Shown here: positions 24,401 to 35,830 of the stretch, in pieces
Layout of the letters: every line of letters starts with the position of its first letter
Numbering within the stretch: position 1 is the first letter of the stretch
Assembly (NCBI GenBank): GCA_013400115.1
Contig: VXBP01004008.1
Location: forward strand, 504,122-568,121
Direction: 5' to 3'
DNA length: 64,000 nt
Source of the DNA: Rhinopomastus cyanomelas
Lineage: Eukaryota; Chordata; Aves; Bucerotiformes; Rhinopomastidae
The notes under the pieces: generated by a model
The model's database searches: none
Told to the model about the DNA's origin: nothing
Seen by the model: only the letters and a program-made list of their open reading frames with translations
Made by a program: the position numbers and the translations under genes

Positions 24401-25949
24401 AGGGAGTGTAATGTTTATTTTCATGCTCGATGTCATGGAAACAGAAACACTTCCTTTATACTATGTGGAAGTTTGTGTTTTAAATACAAGCAGGGCAGGC
24501 TGGAGATCGCTGCATATCCCATGTGGAAAGACAGCCCTGGCTTTCTGGGTGCCAGCACATCCTCCCAGCTGTTGTTGTTGCTCTAGGGTCACAGATGCCT
24601 CTCACACTGAATTGGTTAAAAATGCAGGAGATATGCTTGGGGACACAAGCTCAAATTTTCAGGGCCTGATTATTCTGTTAGCTTCATATGTGCAATTCCC
24701 ACAGAAGTCAGCAGCAGCAGTACCTGCAAACCCAACAGGCTAATTTGGAGCCCAGAACTGTGAAGGATGCAATCATACATTTGATTGCCGTGAGTACTCG
24801 AGGTCTAATTCTAACCCATTTCCATGATGTTAGGATTTACCACAGCTTTTAAAGATTTGGATGGCTCCAAAAGTATTAAGTAAGTTGTGATATTTTATTT
24901 TCAATGATCAGGGGAAGAAAAAGAGATTGGAAGTATATGAGCTCACGTTGGACAAGTGCAGAAATAAAAAGGTGTTCTACGATGCTCCAAAACTGAGCTA
25001 AGAGTAATACAATGTATGGCAGACAATGGATGGAAAAGCAAAGGCAGACCCTGAGGGGTGAAGGCAAACTAATCAAAGGAATAGCTAATGGCCTACAAGG
25101 AGAACATGGAGCAATCTGCTTCTCATGGAGCCCACTTGATTCTCAGTTCAGAGGAACCACTGTACAGACTGTTGAGGCCTGAGCCCATCGTCTCGATGAT
25201 TTTATCCATAAGGTGTCAAGTTAAAGACAAATTCTTTATGTCTGCATATTTTATTCCTTTATTGGAAATAGCCGCTTTCTTTCACACGGGAAACAGAACC
25301 AAGTATTGGGGCTGGAGCACTGCAACTTCTTCTGCACTGACTTCTACAAATTGACTAATGTCTGCGCTGTCAAGGCACGCTAAGAGTCACACTGCTGGTC
25401 AGGTTGGCATGATGACTGAATGGTACCTCAGGGCAAATGAAATCATCAGGTAAAATGGATGTAGCACTTCGATCATCAGTAGGTGATCTGAGAAGACGGC
25501 CAGGAAGGTCTAAGCAAGCTGCCACTTGTTCCAACAAGCAGAGAATGGGCCACCGGGAACTCTGCAGCATAACCCCACAGCCCCTTCGTGGCCACCGGTG
25601 CCTCTGCGGTGTGGTCCCGAGGTGACTGCGGGCAGAGGTCAGCTCGCCGTTGTGGAGGTGGGAAGGGGGGCGGCCTAGGCAGGAGAGGCGGAGGTGAGGT
25701 CCCCACGTTGGGGTGGGGCCACTGCTCCTCCCTGCCTGCAAAACACTGCCCCCCATTCTGGTTACAGCCTTGGCCACGTGGTAGCTACCAAAGGTCATCT
25801 GGAAGTTGCTGCTGATGAACAGATCTCTCCATTGGAGCGTCTTCCGGTCGTGGCTGGAGCTTTACGGTTATGGTAGGGACAGGTTGCCTTGGCAGTAACA
25901 GCTCTGCCCAAGGAGACCATACTGACCTCAGTTGGGTTTCATGCAATAA
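21467..25949. other. Non-coding stretch, nothing recognised except a CpG-rich patch
   Basis: No frame resembles a known protein. From 22.2 to 25.4 kb the sequence is ordinary AT-rich unique DNA. Around 25480-25720 it becomes GC- and CpG-rich (separate entry). No CR1 was noticed in 21.5-25.9 kb. Confidence 0.5.
25560..25695 (+). promoter_or_regulatory. CpG-rich patch ending in a splice-donor-like site (possible promoter/first exon)
   Basis: About a dozen CpG dinucleotides cluster in some 150 bases, against a CpG-poor background. The patch closes with GGCGGAG followed by GTGAGGT, a good match to a vertebrate 5' splice site, with the GT at 25694-25695. CpG-rich DNA ending in a donor is the look of a first exon. 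No ATG opens a sustained frame here, so any such exon would be mostly 5' UTR. To the right the plus strand looks T-rich, as long introns of a plus-strand gene often are. Linking this patch to the PEDS1-like exon at 62.4 kb is inference only. Confidence 0.2.
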
Positions 25950-26398
25950 TCAAATGCATTGGGATGGAAGGGACCTCCACAGGTCATCTAGTCCAAACCC
26001 CCTACAACAAGCAGGGCCATCACTCACCAGACCAGACTGCCTACAGTCCCATCCAGCTTGACGTTGAATGGCTTCAGGGATGGGGCCTCCACCACCTCTC
26101 CAGGCAGCCTGCTCCAGGGATCCACCACCCTCAGATTCAAGAACTTTTTCTGGATGTCCAGCCTAAATTTACCCTTTTCCCGATTCAAACTATGACCCCT
26201 TGTCTTACCATTCCCAGCCTGTTCCAGGGATCCACCACCCTCAGATTAAAAGCTTTTTCATGATGTCCAGCCTAGATCTTCTCTTTTCCAGCTTCAAACC
26301 ATGACCCCTCATCCTATTGTTCCCTGCCCTTGTGAACAGTCTTCCCGAGCTTTCTGACAGGCCCCTTTCAGGGATTGGAAGGTCACTATAAGGTCCTG
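25950..26398 (-). mobile_element. CR1 LINE fragment, 3' region, minus strand, with internal duplication
   Basis: The plus strand shows the reverse complement of a CR1 tail: GGGATGGAAGGGACCTCCAC, CATCTAGTCCAAACCCCCT, then the ORF2-end block. The copy extends to the GGGATTGGAAGGTCACTATA block near 26370-26395, which lies further 5' in the element. Within it a segment of about 110 bases (26105-26214) is repeated immediately (26215-26324), both copies starting CAGCCTG(C/T)TCCAGGGATCC. The duplication inflates the copy relative to a standard CR1 and is not typical of the family. Confidence 0.9.
26105..26324. repeat. Tandem duplication of about 110 bp inside a CR1 copy
   Basis: Positions 26105-26214 and 26215-26324 align end to end with a constant 110-base offset. 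The shared blocks include TCCACCACCCTCAGATT, GATGTCCAGCCTA and ATGACCCCT. The two units differ at a number of positions, so the duplication is either not recent or arose between diverged CR1 copies by unequal exchange. Confidence 0.85.
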
Positions 26399-29300
26399 CT
26401 GTATGGGGAGGTTAACAGTTCACAACAGAACTAGGTGCATCTATTTCTTAGATTCCTAATTTTTTGTTTCCTTCAGATGTTTAAAGTTTATTTGACATGC
26501 TTTGTATTACTAACTTTATTGTTACCTTTTTTACTGTTGTCTTACACTTCCAATGCTTTAACACTGCTTTGCTGCAAACACAAAACAGAATTCTCTAAAA
26601 CAGAATTTCAGAAGTTCCCTATGTAATTGTGGGACTTTCTGACCCTGCACTGAACAAGTCTCTCTCCAAAGCTGGGACATTCACGGCAGAACTTGATAAA
26701 CACTGGCAGTTGTGGGCTGGATTTTTTGCTTGTTTGATGGTTTTGTTTTTTTCATTTGGTTTTGGCCCAATGTTGATTAAACAACCATGTCTCTTCAGCA
26801 CTGAAAATGCATTGATGAGGAATAGAGCCTGTATCCCATACCCAAAGCTTTAGTGCTATTTTAATTCTGGTAGCAGAATTACTTCTGCCTTCGGAAGAAA
26901 ATAATGAATGTTCAACGCTCAGAAAACAAGCTGAAAGTTTGGTGCTTCCCCATTAAAAAGAAATGAATAGGTGGAGAATCAACTAAACATTACTTTCCTT
27001 TTCCTGATGATAACCCCAACGCCTTTTTAAAGTAACTTTTTAATTAATTTTCCTTGGAACCTGTGGCAGGGCTGTTTCATGGATATTCTTAATGCTACTT
27101 TGATTTCCTTCTTGTACCGGTATTATAACGGTATTCTTTTTCCCTAGCTCTGTATTGCCTGTTTGCCCTTCAGGCTGCACAAATTATAAAATGAGAGTTC
27201 TCTGCTTCTGGCCACTGATCTACAGTCTCTTTTCCATCCTCTAATCTGCTGTTCTTTAGTACTTTGATTCCTCATGTTCTTGGGTGGCCTTTCTTATCCA
27301 CCTCTTTTGGATTTAGTGTTTTCTCTGGCTTTTCTGAGGCTGCTCCTCCATGCTCATTGTCTGTTTGGCATCAGCATGATCTGTAGCTTCGCTCTTTCTT
27401 CTTTTCATCCTTCACAAGATCTCTGCTGCATATGGTGGCCACCTTTCTTTAAAACTGCTTTAGCAAAGGCTCTTTCAAAAACTTACGCAATCTACCATGT
27501 ACCTTCTTACCTGTTCTTATCTTCACTGTTCCCTCCCCACTATGCTCCTAGTTTGAGTTCTGTCAACTCTGCGTGATTAAATCAGTGTAAATAGCCTTGG
27601 CAAACAGTTTTGGATTCTTATGTATTGGCTCTCCTTGGGTCCTCAGATTTCTTTTTGCCTCCTCCCTCTCTCAGCTAGAAAACCCGCTCTTTTCTCTCTC
27701 TCTCAGCACCATCTCTTGAGCACTGCTTATTCTGTCTTTGTCTGTTGCCTCCAGGGTCTCCACTGTCACATCATACAGTTCTTCCATCATATCTGGCATT
27801 TCTGACCTGATCTTCCTCTCTAGCTTGGCTGCATTTTCTCATTAGTTACAGGCATCCCCTACTGATTCTGTCAGGCTTTTTTTTTTTTTAAGGTATTTCC
27901 TACAGCTTCTCTAATTTTTTTTTCCGGTGACTTTCAAAAATGTCTTCTAACAACTAAAGTGAACTGGTGGGGTTTTTGTGTTAGCTTGCTTGCTTTCTTC
28001 TTCTTTTTGTTTTGCATATTAACTTCCTGGAGCTAGTCTGAAAAATCCTCAGGCTGTCCCATTTGTGTGCTTATTGCCAGCATCACCCATATTTCTACAG
28101 CTGCTGAGGAAGGCTGAGGTTTTATGTTAACTTGCCTTTGTGATTTGAGAGTTAATGTGTTAATGCTGCCTAATGGCCAGCATCGTATAAAGTTTTGGTC
28201 TTGGAATATGGCTAGCTTCAAGTATACTTCACTAGCAGTTTATGCTGTCAGCGTGTTGCCTTGAGCTTCCATTTGCACAGCTTTAGCTATCTTCACCTAC
28301 TGGCATTCTCTTTCCTAGGGCCAAGTTTCCCAGGAGATTTTTCCTCATGTGACACAATCTTCTGTAAATCAGAGCACTGAAATCTTGAAGAAAATTAGTT
28401 GATAGGGCTTCAGTACTGAGTGACCTCACTGTGAAACAGCATCTCAAATATGCTTTGTGTCCAGATTGTCTAGGTAATTCCATTAATATCATTGTCATGG
28501 TAGCTGAGCAGGTAGATTGTCTTATTATCACAGTACTTGAATTAAATTCAGGCTCATTTAGTGGCTGGTAAACTCTGCTGGTGATACAGGTTGCAGGTAA
28601 CTGCTTCTGAGAACCTCTTTATCTGTAATATTAACTATTTTTAGAGAAATACAGTTATCCTTGTTAACACCTCTGGTTTTAACGAATACACACAAAGTAA
28701 GTGCAAACTGAGGTGGTGATTCTTGGTGTGCTGTTGTAAAAGTAGTTGAACTGTCTGTTTCTTTTTTGTCAAAAACTACCTTTGAGCTAATGTTTCACTC
28801 CTTTGCTATTGCTGCTTGTTTTGGGACAGTTAGGGTTGTTTACAGTTCACAGAGATGAGCATAGTATAAATTCCCTAATAGTGAGACTGAGCAATTACAT
28901 ATTTTTCATAAGAACAGAAAAAGAAAGCGGTCAATATTTTATATTGTTTTATCAAGTATTCTTTCAAAATACACAGAATCTCTGTTTTCTGAAATCATGT
29001 GGACTGTAATAAACTAAATCTTAATTTCTCATTTTTCTGTCAGCCTGCAAGTTTTACCTATAGCCACTGTGTTTCACTCTGGCTGGTTTTATTGCCTTCA
29101 GAACTGCCTTCATTGTTTCTTGAAAAGAAACAACACAGAAGTGTGTTTCATAGTTGCTTTTGTGAGCCTTATTTATTGCTTCTTATGTCCTTCCTCAAGT
29201 TTGTTATTGCTGGAGCTTCCTGACATAAAGATTTGGTGACAGTACCAGGAAGTTGTCACATCCTCTTCACCCTCCCAGCAACCCTCTGTTCTTGGAAGCA

Positions 29301-29834
29301 GCTGCACAGGTACAGCTATGGGTCTTGCGAAGGCACAGGTTTGTATTAAGAGTAGAGAAAACTCTGTGCTGCCTCAAGATGAGCTCCAGGAAGGATCATG
29401 CCAGGGACGAGCCAGGCACTGTCCTCACAATCCTGATGCAAGAGTGTTATTACCCTACTTTATGTAGCAATCTGTTTCTTGTAGTTGTTCAGAGCAGTAA
29501 TTCTAGTTGGGCTTATTCATTTGGTGATGAAACAATCCATTCTGAAATATCTCCCGGCATCTAATTTGCTAGACCCTTATTGGTTCCCTTTATTGCAGTC
29601 TGGTCAGTGCACAGACCCTGAATGAGGTGAGGCTGGTTTTTCCTGTTCTTTCCAACATGAGTTGTGTTTTCTGCTTTGTGTTGAAAATTATATGGTGAAT
29701 TCTGTGTCAATCTGTTTCCTGATTCTCCTTTGAAATCCAGAATCCTTCCTGATGTTGCAGAATGAAAGGTTTCCATCATGGTAATGTTTATACTCCCTGG
29801 AGACAGGCTGCACAGAGAAAGGGCAGCTTTCTGC
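26399..29834. other. Non-coding T-rich stretch, no gene recognised
   Basis: The plus strand is pyrimidine-rich, strongly so at 27150-27850, where frames translate to hydrophobic chance peptides on the plus strand and Lys/Glu/Arg-rich ones on the minus strand. A T13 run lies near 27877. No family was recognised. The composition suits the intron of a plus-strand gene or an unclassified old repeat. Confidence 0.45.
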
Positions 29835-29980
29835 CCAGAGAAAAGTCACCATCTCTGGATGTGTTTAAAAGATGTGTAGATCTGGAGCTTAGGAACATGG
29901 TTTAGCCATGGCCTTGGGACAGTTGGGTTAATGGTTGGGCTTGATGATCTTAAAGGTCTTTTCCAACCCAAATGGTTCTA
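29835..29980 (+). mobile_element. CR1 LINE fragment, 3' end
   Basis: CR1 tail blocks appear in order: AAGTCACCATCTCTGGATGT, GTTTAAAAGATGTGTAGATC, GAGCTTAGGAACATGGTTTA, GGGCTTGATGATCTTAAAGG and TTTTCCAACCCAAATGGTTC. It belongs to the subfamily with the 'ACATGGTTTAG' block and has no terminal octamer array. Non-coding. Confidence 0.9.
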
Positions 29981-32900
29981 TGTGATAAGTGTTACTGACA
30001 TTGTCACTAATTATGATATTAGCCAGGTCCCCTCCATTTGTAGTAGTCCATGGTGAAGACTTAAAGAGGGTTCTGCAGTCACAGGTGACAAGAGGGAGGC
30101 TTCTTGCTCATGCTAAAGTAGGGAAAGCTTCTTTGAAATGCCACTGGTCAGAGTGGCTGTGCCTTAAGCTGTTTCTTCTAAGATATCTGATTTTTTTGTG
30201 TACATTTTATTTTGAAATATATGGCCCATCCCATTGCTTACTAAATCCTTCAAGGTAAGACTTCTTATTCCTGTTGTGAAAAGAGGAGAGAAGGCTTTTC
30301 ATATGCAGTGTTCATGAGTAAAGTACGAGGTGAAAATAGAAATCTTTTTGATTCCCTTTTGTAAGGGGAGAGCACATTCAACTAATGGCTTGTTCACTAA
30401 TTGTATCTATTAATTTCTAAGAAGCTGATGTCTACTGCAGCATACTCATTGCTTTCACAAGTAGCATAGTTTTTAATATTAAGTTAATTCTATTCATTTA
30501 CCAAAAGAAATAAAAAGAGGAACTAAATGGTTTAACTGTCTATTGTCGCATGCAAAATCCTTGATTTGTTAAAAGAACCATGTAGAGAGGAAGCATTTTA
30601 TCTTAATCTCCCTGAGTTCTGTTAAGCAGCAAAGAACCACTATGTTTGTGGTGCAGAAGTGCACAGATCTGGCTCTGTGGTGGGTATCTCCTGTGGAGAT
30701 CTTGCTCGAGGTTGGAAAAGCTCACACACTGAATCAGTAGGACTCAATTATTAGCTCTTTCCTCCCCGCCATTGCTATGTGTGTGTGTGTGTGTGTGTGT
30801 GTGTCTGTGTGTGTGCATGTATGCACCGTTGCAGCTTCAGTCACCACTGGTACACATGCTCCTGGCTGAGAGGAGCGCTGGGGCTTTTTAATTTAGAGAG
30901 CTCTGTTACTTGTGGGGATTATGTTTTGCATTTAAAAAAACCATCAGCTTTCACTATAATGTTTGGCTGTGGAACACGTGGCTGTTACTGCCTTTTCAAA
31001 GAAGGTGTTTTCAGCAATAACTGTCGCTTTAGCAAATTCAAATATTCAAAAAACCTCCACCCCAACAAATAAAACCCTTTTTTTCTCAAGCTAAGTAATG
31101 TGGACATAGGCAGTTATTCATAAGCACTCTAGTTCCTGTTCCACTTCACACGAGCATTTAACAATACAGGCTCAAACATTTCTATAAATTGATTTCCAGG
31201 CCATGCTGGATATTTTCTGTGGGGGGCTGTACCCCTGTACCAGCAGCATATGGTGTTTCAAACCATCCTTCTAGTAGCAGTGTTGCCTGCTTCTTCCCCT
31301 TGCTGGACACTTACAAATCTGACAGCAGGAGCTCATCCTATTCATATAATATTTATTGAACTGGATTTATATTGTTCTTGTTTAAGCTAAATGGTTTTCA
31401 GAGTTCTGAGGGGTGATTTTGCTGGTATTTTGGGTCTTTATTGTGTGATCAAGACCACTCTGGTTTTATTAATTTATTATTTTTAATTCCACTTCAAATG
31501 AATGGGATTCTACTATATGTGCTAGATATCAAGTGAAAACATTGCTAGATATATCTCAACATATTTAAACATGTAAAAAGTTAAGCAAAATAAATTAATT
31601 AAAGTTATGAAGGAGATGCTTTAGGTTTGGATTTTTTTATTTGTCTCTATTTACTGGCTAATGGAAAATATGTGTCTTCCCCTGACAACTATAGGAAGGA
31701 TGTTTGGAGACATTATTGAAATTAAAGTGACTTAGTGTGCTACTTAATTGCAAAAGGCTTCAGTTTGACATTGTACTTCCCTAAACATTAGTCCCATTTT
31801 TGTAGATTTGCATAGGTCCCTCGTTAAAGGATTTTTGAACAGTCTGGAGGTGGAAGTGATTGTTGCTGAAATGTGGGCTGCAGCCCATCATAGAGGTGCA
31901 GAGTGGGCTGATCTTGGGCTCTTTGGTGTGTTGATAATTCCAAAACTGGAGCAGAATTTTGTGGCCTTGCAGCTTTGTGTGGTCTTGCTTGCTGCTCTGA
32001 CAAAGGCTTTATAAAGCAATACATAAATGCACAACTGAATTCAAGCTTCTCTGCAGGATTTGCTAGTGGCATGTTCAAAGCACACCTGCAGACGTTAGCT
32101 CCTTAGCAGTGGTGGCCGTGCAGCCTTTGCAAAGCTCAGACTACCTGGATTGGTGCATGTACACTAGTGAGGGTGGTTTGCCTGTGTCTGAACTGAATTG
32201 CTGTTGCATGAAACTATGTTTTTTCACATGATTTTCCTAGTTTCTTTGACATTTTATCAGTGTTATCTCAATAAAAATTCTAAAGCTTAGTTAGTTCAGG
32301 TCCTACAGTGTCTCTTAAGTTAGTTTAACAGAAAGTAGCTTTAAACATGTCCTGTTTATTTTTTATGAATGCCTTAATAGAAGCTGTACAGGTATGTTTT
32401 CTGTCTTATCTTCTTAAGCTTTTCATGAAAGGACCTCAAGTTGTAAAAATTTTAAAGGACATGCTATGGTAGATAAACTTTTCAAGTGAGAGGAAGATGG
32501 CTTTTGCTTAATTCCCTTGATAATCCTTAATAATGAACTAACACATAAAAAGCTTCTAGCAAAATGGGCAAACCTTCCTTAAAGTTGCAAAACATTCCTT
32601 TAGAAGAACATTTACTCACTCTTCCATAAACTCTAAGATTCCTATTCTTTATATTGGTTGTCTACTTTGAGGTTGACTTACTTTTTGATCTTCTACCTTT
32701 CTTCGTCCTCTTTGCTTAAGCTTTTACACTGTGGGGTTTTTATCTGCACTTCTGCTATTCTCTCATCTCTGATTGTTTTATGTTTTCAAGAGTCTAGAAT
32801 TTTTAGAATATTTCTTCAGGATTAGCTTTATTCTCACCGCTATCTGTCCATACACTTTTTTCTTAAAGAATTACATGTTTCAAGGTAGAAGTTCCTTTAT

Positions 32901-34089
32901 AGCATTTTCTTCCAGCTAATTAGTGTGAAGAAATTTATGAAGTCTTGATGTCTGTAAGATTTCAGATCACAGCCAAATCCGTAAAGAACAAAGCTGGATT
33001 TAAAAAGCAAAGAAGCACAAAACCCTGAATCTAAATAATACAGTGTTTTATAAATACAGACTTATAAAATGAAAGTTGGCTTTCTGAGAAGGATCTTGAA
33101 CATTGCCTTTTTATTATTCTTCAGGAAAAGAACAAATTAAACTAAACCAATTCTACAGTGTTATGATCACATGCAGCTGAATTTCTTAAGCTAATCGGGG
33201 AAACATCACGTCACTTTAGGGTGGGGATGTGGTACCAGAGTTGAGATGTCCTGGTTTTCGTTTTTAAGATGTTGTGCTGTTTGAAACTCCATTTGGGTGC
33301 AGCTGAGCATTTGGCCATTGGGACCCTCGGAAAGTCTTCCACAGCAAGGGTCTTGTGTGCTGCCAATGTGAATGGCAAGAAGGTCTGCTGGGCTAAGGTG
33401 ACTGAAGTCTCTTCTTGCTTTAATAAAACTGAGCTCTTCTAAAGGGCATCCTTCATCCATGACAGAAGCAACTGAGCTTCAACTATGAAATAAATTACCT
33501 TAATACTTGATGCCTACCTGGAATGCAAAGGAGACAGGGCAGGTGTTCTATAGCCAGTTTACTTAAGTAATGATTTATGTTTTCCTTTAATTAGTGAAGT
33601 GTTTAATAAAGATGTTTATTTAATACTGGGCAAAGTTGAAGATTTTACCTCTTTCTTTTTTATAGCAAACTTACTTAGTTCACATTTGGGAGAAGTACTA
33701 TTAAATGCTGCTGACTACTGCCTATACCTATTTTCTAGAAATTAGATGTTCTTCCCAGGGAAAGCCAAGTAGCAATTTCATTCAAACACGGAGTGTTTAA
33801 AGTGGCAAGGGCAGTGTGATCATGACTGATCTTGTGTTCCTTGGTTTGTGTGTGAAACAGATTTCAGTATGCTCCTGGACACTTGTGTTCCTTCTTCAGA
33901 AACATGATTCACACCAATATTGTACTAAAGTCTCATACCCAAATAATTCTCCTCAAACCAGGAAGCTCTTTCTTTGTATTCCTCACTTGAGAAACACAGT
34001 GGGCTAACACTATGTGGATTTTATCTGCAAAATTTCAAGTTCTATTTCAGCCTCTGGATTGCACAGCCAGTGTTGGATGTTTTACTGCC
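29981..34089. other. Non-coding AT-rich stretch with a TG microsatellite
   Basis: No coding exon or CR1 was recognised. The stretch is AT-rich on both strands with T runs prominent on the plus strand. The only discrete element I can name is the TG repeat at 30778. Confidence 0.5.
30778..30815. repeat. (TG)n microsatellite
   Basis: About nineteen TG units with one C interruption near 30805. Simple repeat. Confidence 0.95.
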
Positions 34090-34109
34090 AGATCCAGAGG
34101 CCGGAAGGG

Positions 34110-34170
34110 AGGAGTCTTGGCGGGGCTTGACTTCCAGTATTTAAGGGTAAGAGCTTCTAGGCTAACAGGA
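34110..34170 (+). promoter_or_regulatory. Putative internal promoter of the CR1 copy
   Basis: A GC-box-like GGCGGGGC at 34119-34126 is followed by a TATA-like TATTTAAG at 34138-34145, in the position expected for the CR1 5' UTR promoter about 190 bases before ORF1. Transcription would begin near 34170. Full-length CR1 elements are known to carry a promoter in this region; whether this copy is active cannot be told. Confidence 0.4.
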
Positions 34171-34334
34171 TCCTAACTGGATCATAGAGAGGCAGTTTGC
34201 TTGGCAGTTCGCGCAGGCTGGGCAAGCAGGTAGGGTTGCAGACACCATTTTCTTTTGTTAGGTGGTGTTACCTTCTTTCTTTCAACCTACTATCTACTAT
34301 CCTTCCCCTAGATAGCAATGGTTGGGGTTAAACA

Positions 34335-35444
34335 TTGAGGGCTAAGAGAGCTGCTCTGAGGGATCCATTTGCCCAGACAGTTCCCCTGAAAATGGATGTG
34401 GCTGTTCAGACTCCTGACTGTAGAGAATGCCTGAGTCTTATGCCACTGCAAGAGGGTGGTGCCAAGAACACCTGTGTACGTTGTGAGCAGGTGAACCACC
34501 TGCTCTGCATGGTGGCTGAGTTAAGGGATGAGGTGGACAGGCTGAGGAGTATCCAAGAATGTGAAAAGGAGATAGATTGGTGCAGTAGTACTCTCTCATC
34601 TCTTAGAGCTGCCCAGGAGTCAGAGGAGCCTGGTATTTCCTATCACCAGGAAGAAGGCACTCGGAAGCTGGAAGAGATCGGGGCTTTGCCCCACAAGAAA
34701 GGAGGTAGGGTTCTCCCTGATGATGAGGAATGGGAACAGGTTTGCATTTGTGGGGGAAACAGAACCCTCTCCTGCCCCCCCCCCGCCTTTCCAGATGCCA
34801 CCTTTCCATGTGCCCTTGGAGAACAGGTTCGGGGCACTGGATTTTGGCGATCAGGATGAGGAGATTGAAGACATTGTCTTAACTAGAGACCCCCCAAGGA
34901 GCACCCTTACAAAAAAACCCCTCAAAACCTCTAGTATTAAAAAGAAGAGAAAGGTGGTGGTTGTTGGTGACTAGGGGAGCAGAAGGTCCTGTGTGTAGAC
35001 CAGACCCTTTCCATAGGGTGCTGTCTCCCAGGGGCCCGGGTTCAGGATATCACCAGGAGGATATCTGAACTCATTAAACCCACAGATTATTATCCATTGT
35101 TTGTGGTACAATCTGGTAGCCATGAGGCTAGTGAGAGTGGAGTCAAGACAATTAAAAGGGAATTCAGGGAACTTGGTCAACTTATCGATGAAGCAGGTTT
35201 GCAGATAGTGTTTTGCTCAATCCCTGTAACAGTAGGGGTGAATAAGGAGACACGTAAGAGAATCCTTACTATTAACAGGTGGCTCAGGGGTTGGTGTGAA
35301 CAGAAGAACTTTGGGTTCTTTGATCATGGGGAAACATTTATTGATCATGGCTTGTTAGACTCAGGTGGGTTGCATCTATCTAATAAGGGTAAAGGGGTAC
35401 TAGGCCATGAGTTGGCAGGCCTCATCAAGAGGGCTGTAAACTAG
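34335..35444 (+). pseudogene. CR1 ORF1 remnant (zinc-knuckle-like/coiled-coil part plus esterase-like domain)
   Basis: The first open segment runs from about 34335, with the first ATG at 34392, and encodes two Cys pairs (CREC and CVRC) followed by a helical heptad-like segment (VAELRDEVDRLRSIQECEKE). This is the N-terminal RNA-binding/multimerising part of CR1 ORF1. A run of ten C at 34775-34784 shifts the frame. The next frame holds LENRFGALDF and the basic KKKRKVVVVGD strand leading into the SGNH/GDSL-type esterase domain, then stops at 34972. The usual nucleophile motif GDSL is cut right after GD, apparently by a small deletion. After at least one more frameshift (about 35020-35036) a long open piece to 35444 carries the rest of the domain, including NFGFFDHG and the DSGGLHLS block with the Asp-x-x-x-His pair. 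The protein cannot be made intact. Confidence 0.92.
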
Positions 35445-35474
35445 GATTGAAGGGGGAAGGGGATGGTACNAAGG

Positions 35475-35612
35475 TTTGTAGAGTGTACTGAGGACTGTTT
35501 CTTGTCACAATTGGTCAGTGAGCCTACCAGGGGTGAGGCTTCTCTTGATTTGCTATTTGCAAATGGGGTAGACCTGGTGGGTAATGTGGTTGTCAGAGGC
35601 TGTCTAAGAGGC
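35475..35612 (+). pseudogene. CR1 ORF2 endonuclease-domain scrap
   Basis: Immediately after ORF1, one frame reads RFVECTEDCFLSQLVSEPTR followed by LDLLFANGVDLVGNVVVRGC. This is the part of the CR1 apurinic-like endonuclease shortly before its conserved SDH motif. The frame then runs into unrelated CR1 3' sequence at a deletion junction between about 35605 and 35620, just where the SDH motif should start. Only about 45 residues of ORF2 survive here. Confidence 0.85.
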
Positions 35613-35830
35613 GGTCATCCTCTCATGAGGAGAGGCTGAGGGAGCTGGGTTTGTTTAGCCTGGAAAAGAGGAGGCTCAGGTTTAGTCGCTGTCCCTGGAA
35701 GTGTTCAAGGTTAGGCTGGATGAGATGCTGAGTGGCATGATCTAGATGTTAGGTTTACTTGGTTTATTTAGATTTAGGTTGGACTGGATGATCTTTAAGG
35801 TCTTTTCCAACCTTATCATTACTGTGATAC

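Larger units (their letters stand above)
34090..35830 (+). mobile_element. Internally deleted CR1 LINE with 5' region, ORF1 and 3' end
   Basis: Unlike the other copies, this CR1 is not simply 5'-truncated. It carries, in order, a GC-box/TATA-like 5' region (about 34100-34335), most of ORF1 (34335-35444), a scrap of the ORF2 endonuclease (about 35475-35612), then CR1 3' sequence from CATGAGGAGAGGCTGAGGG onward. A second internal jump follows near 35683, and the tail ends GGTTGGACTGGATGATC ... CTTTTCCAACCTTATC near 35830. The entire reverse transcriptase is missing. A single ambiguous base (N) at 35470 sits inside the element. Family assignment rests on the ORF1 and tail signatures; the exact 5' boundary is uncertain. 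Confidence 0.93.

Noticed and set aside
27274..27805. Two long hydrophobic open frames on the plus strand
   Set aside because: They lie in strongly T/C-rich DNA, where Leu/Phe/Ser-rich chance frames are expected. No matched splice sites or family.
28283..28531. Possible DDE transposase remnant on the minus strand
   Set aside because: Only a few residues resembled a Tc1/mariner-like C-terminus, several stops interrupt it and no terminal inverted repeats were found.
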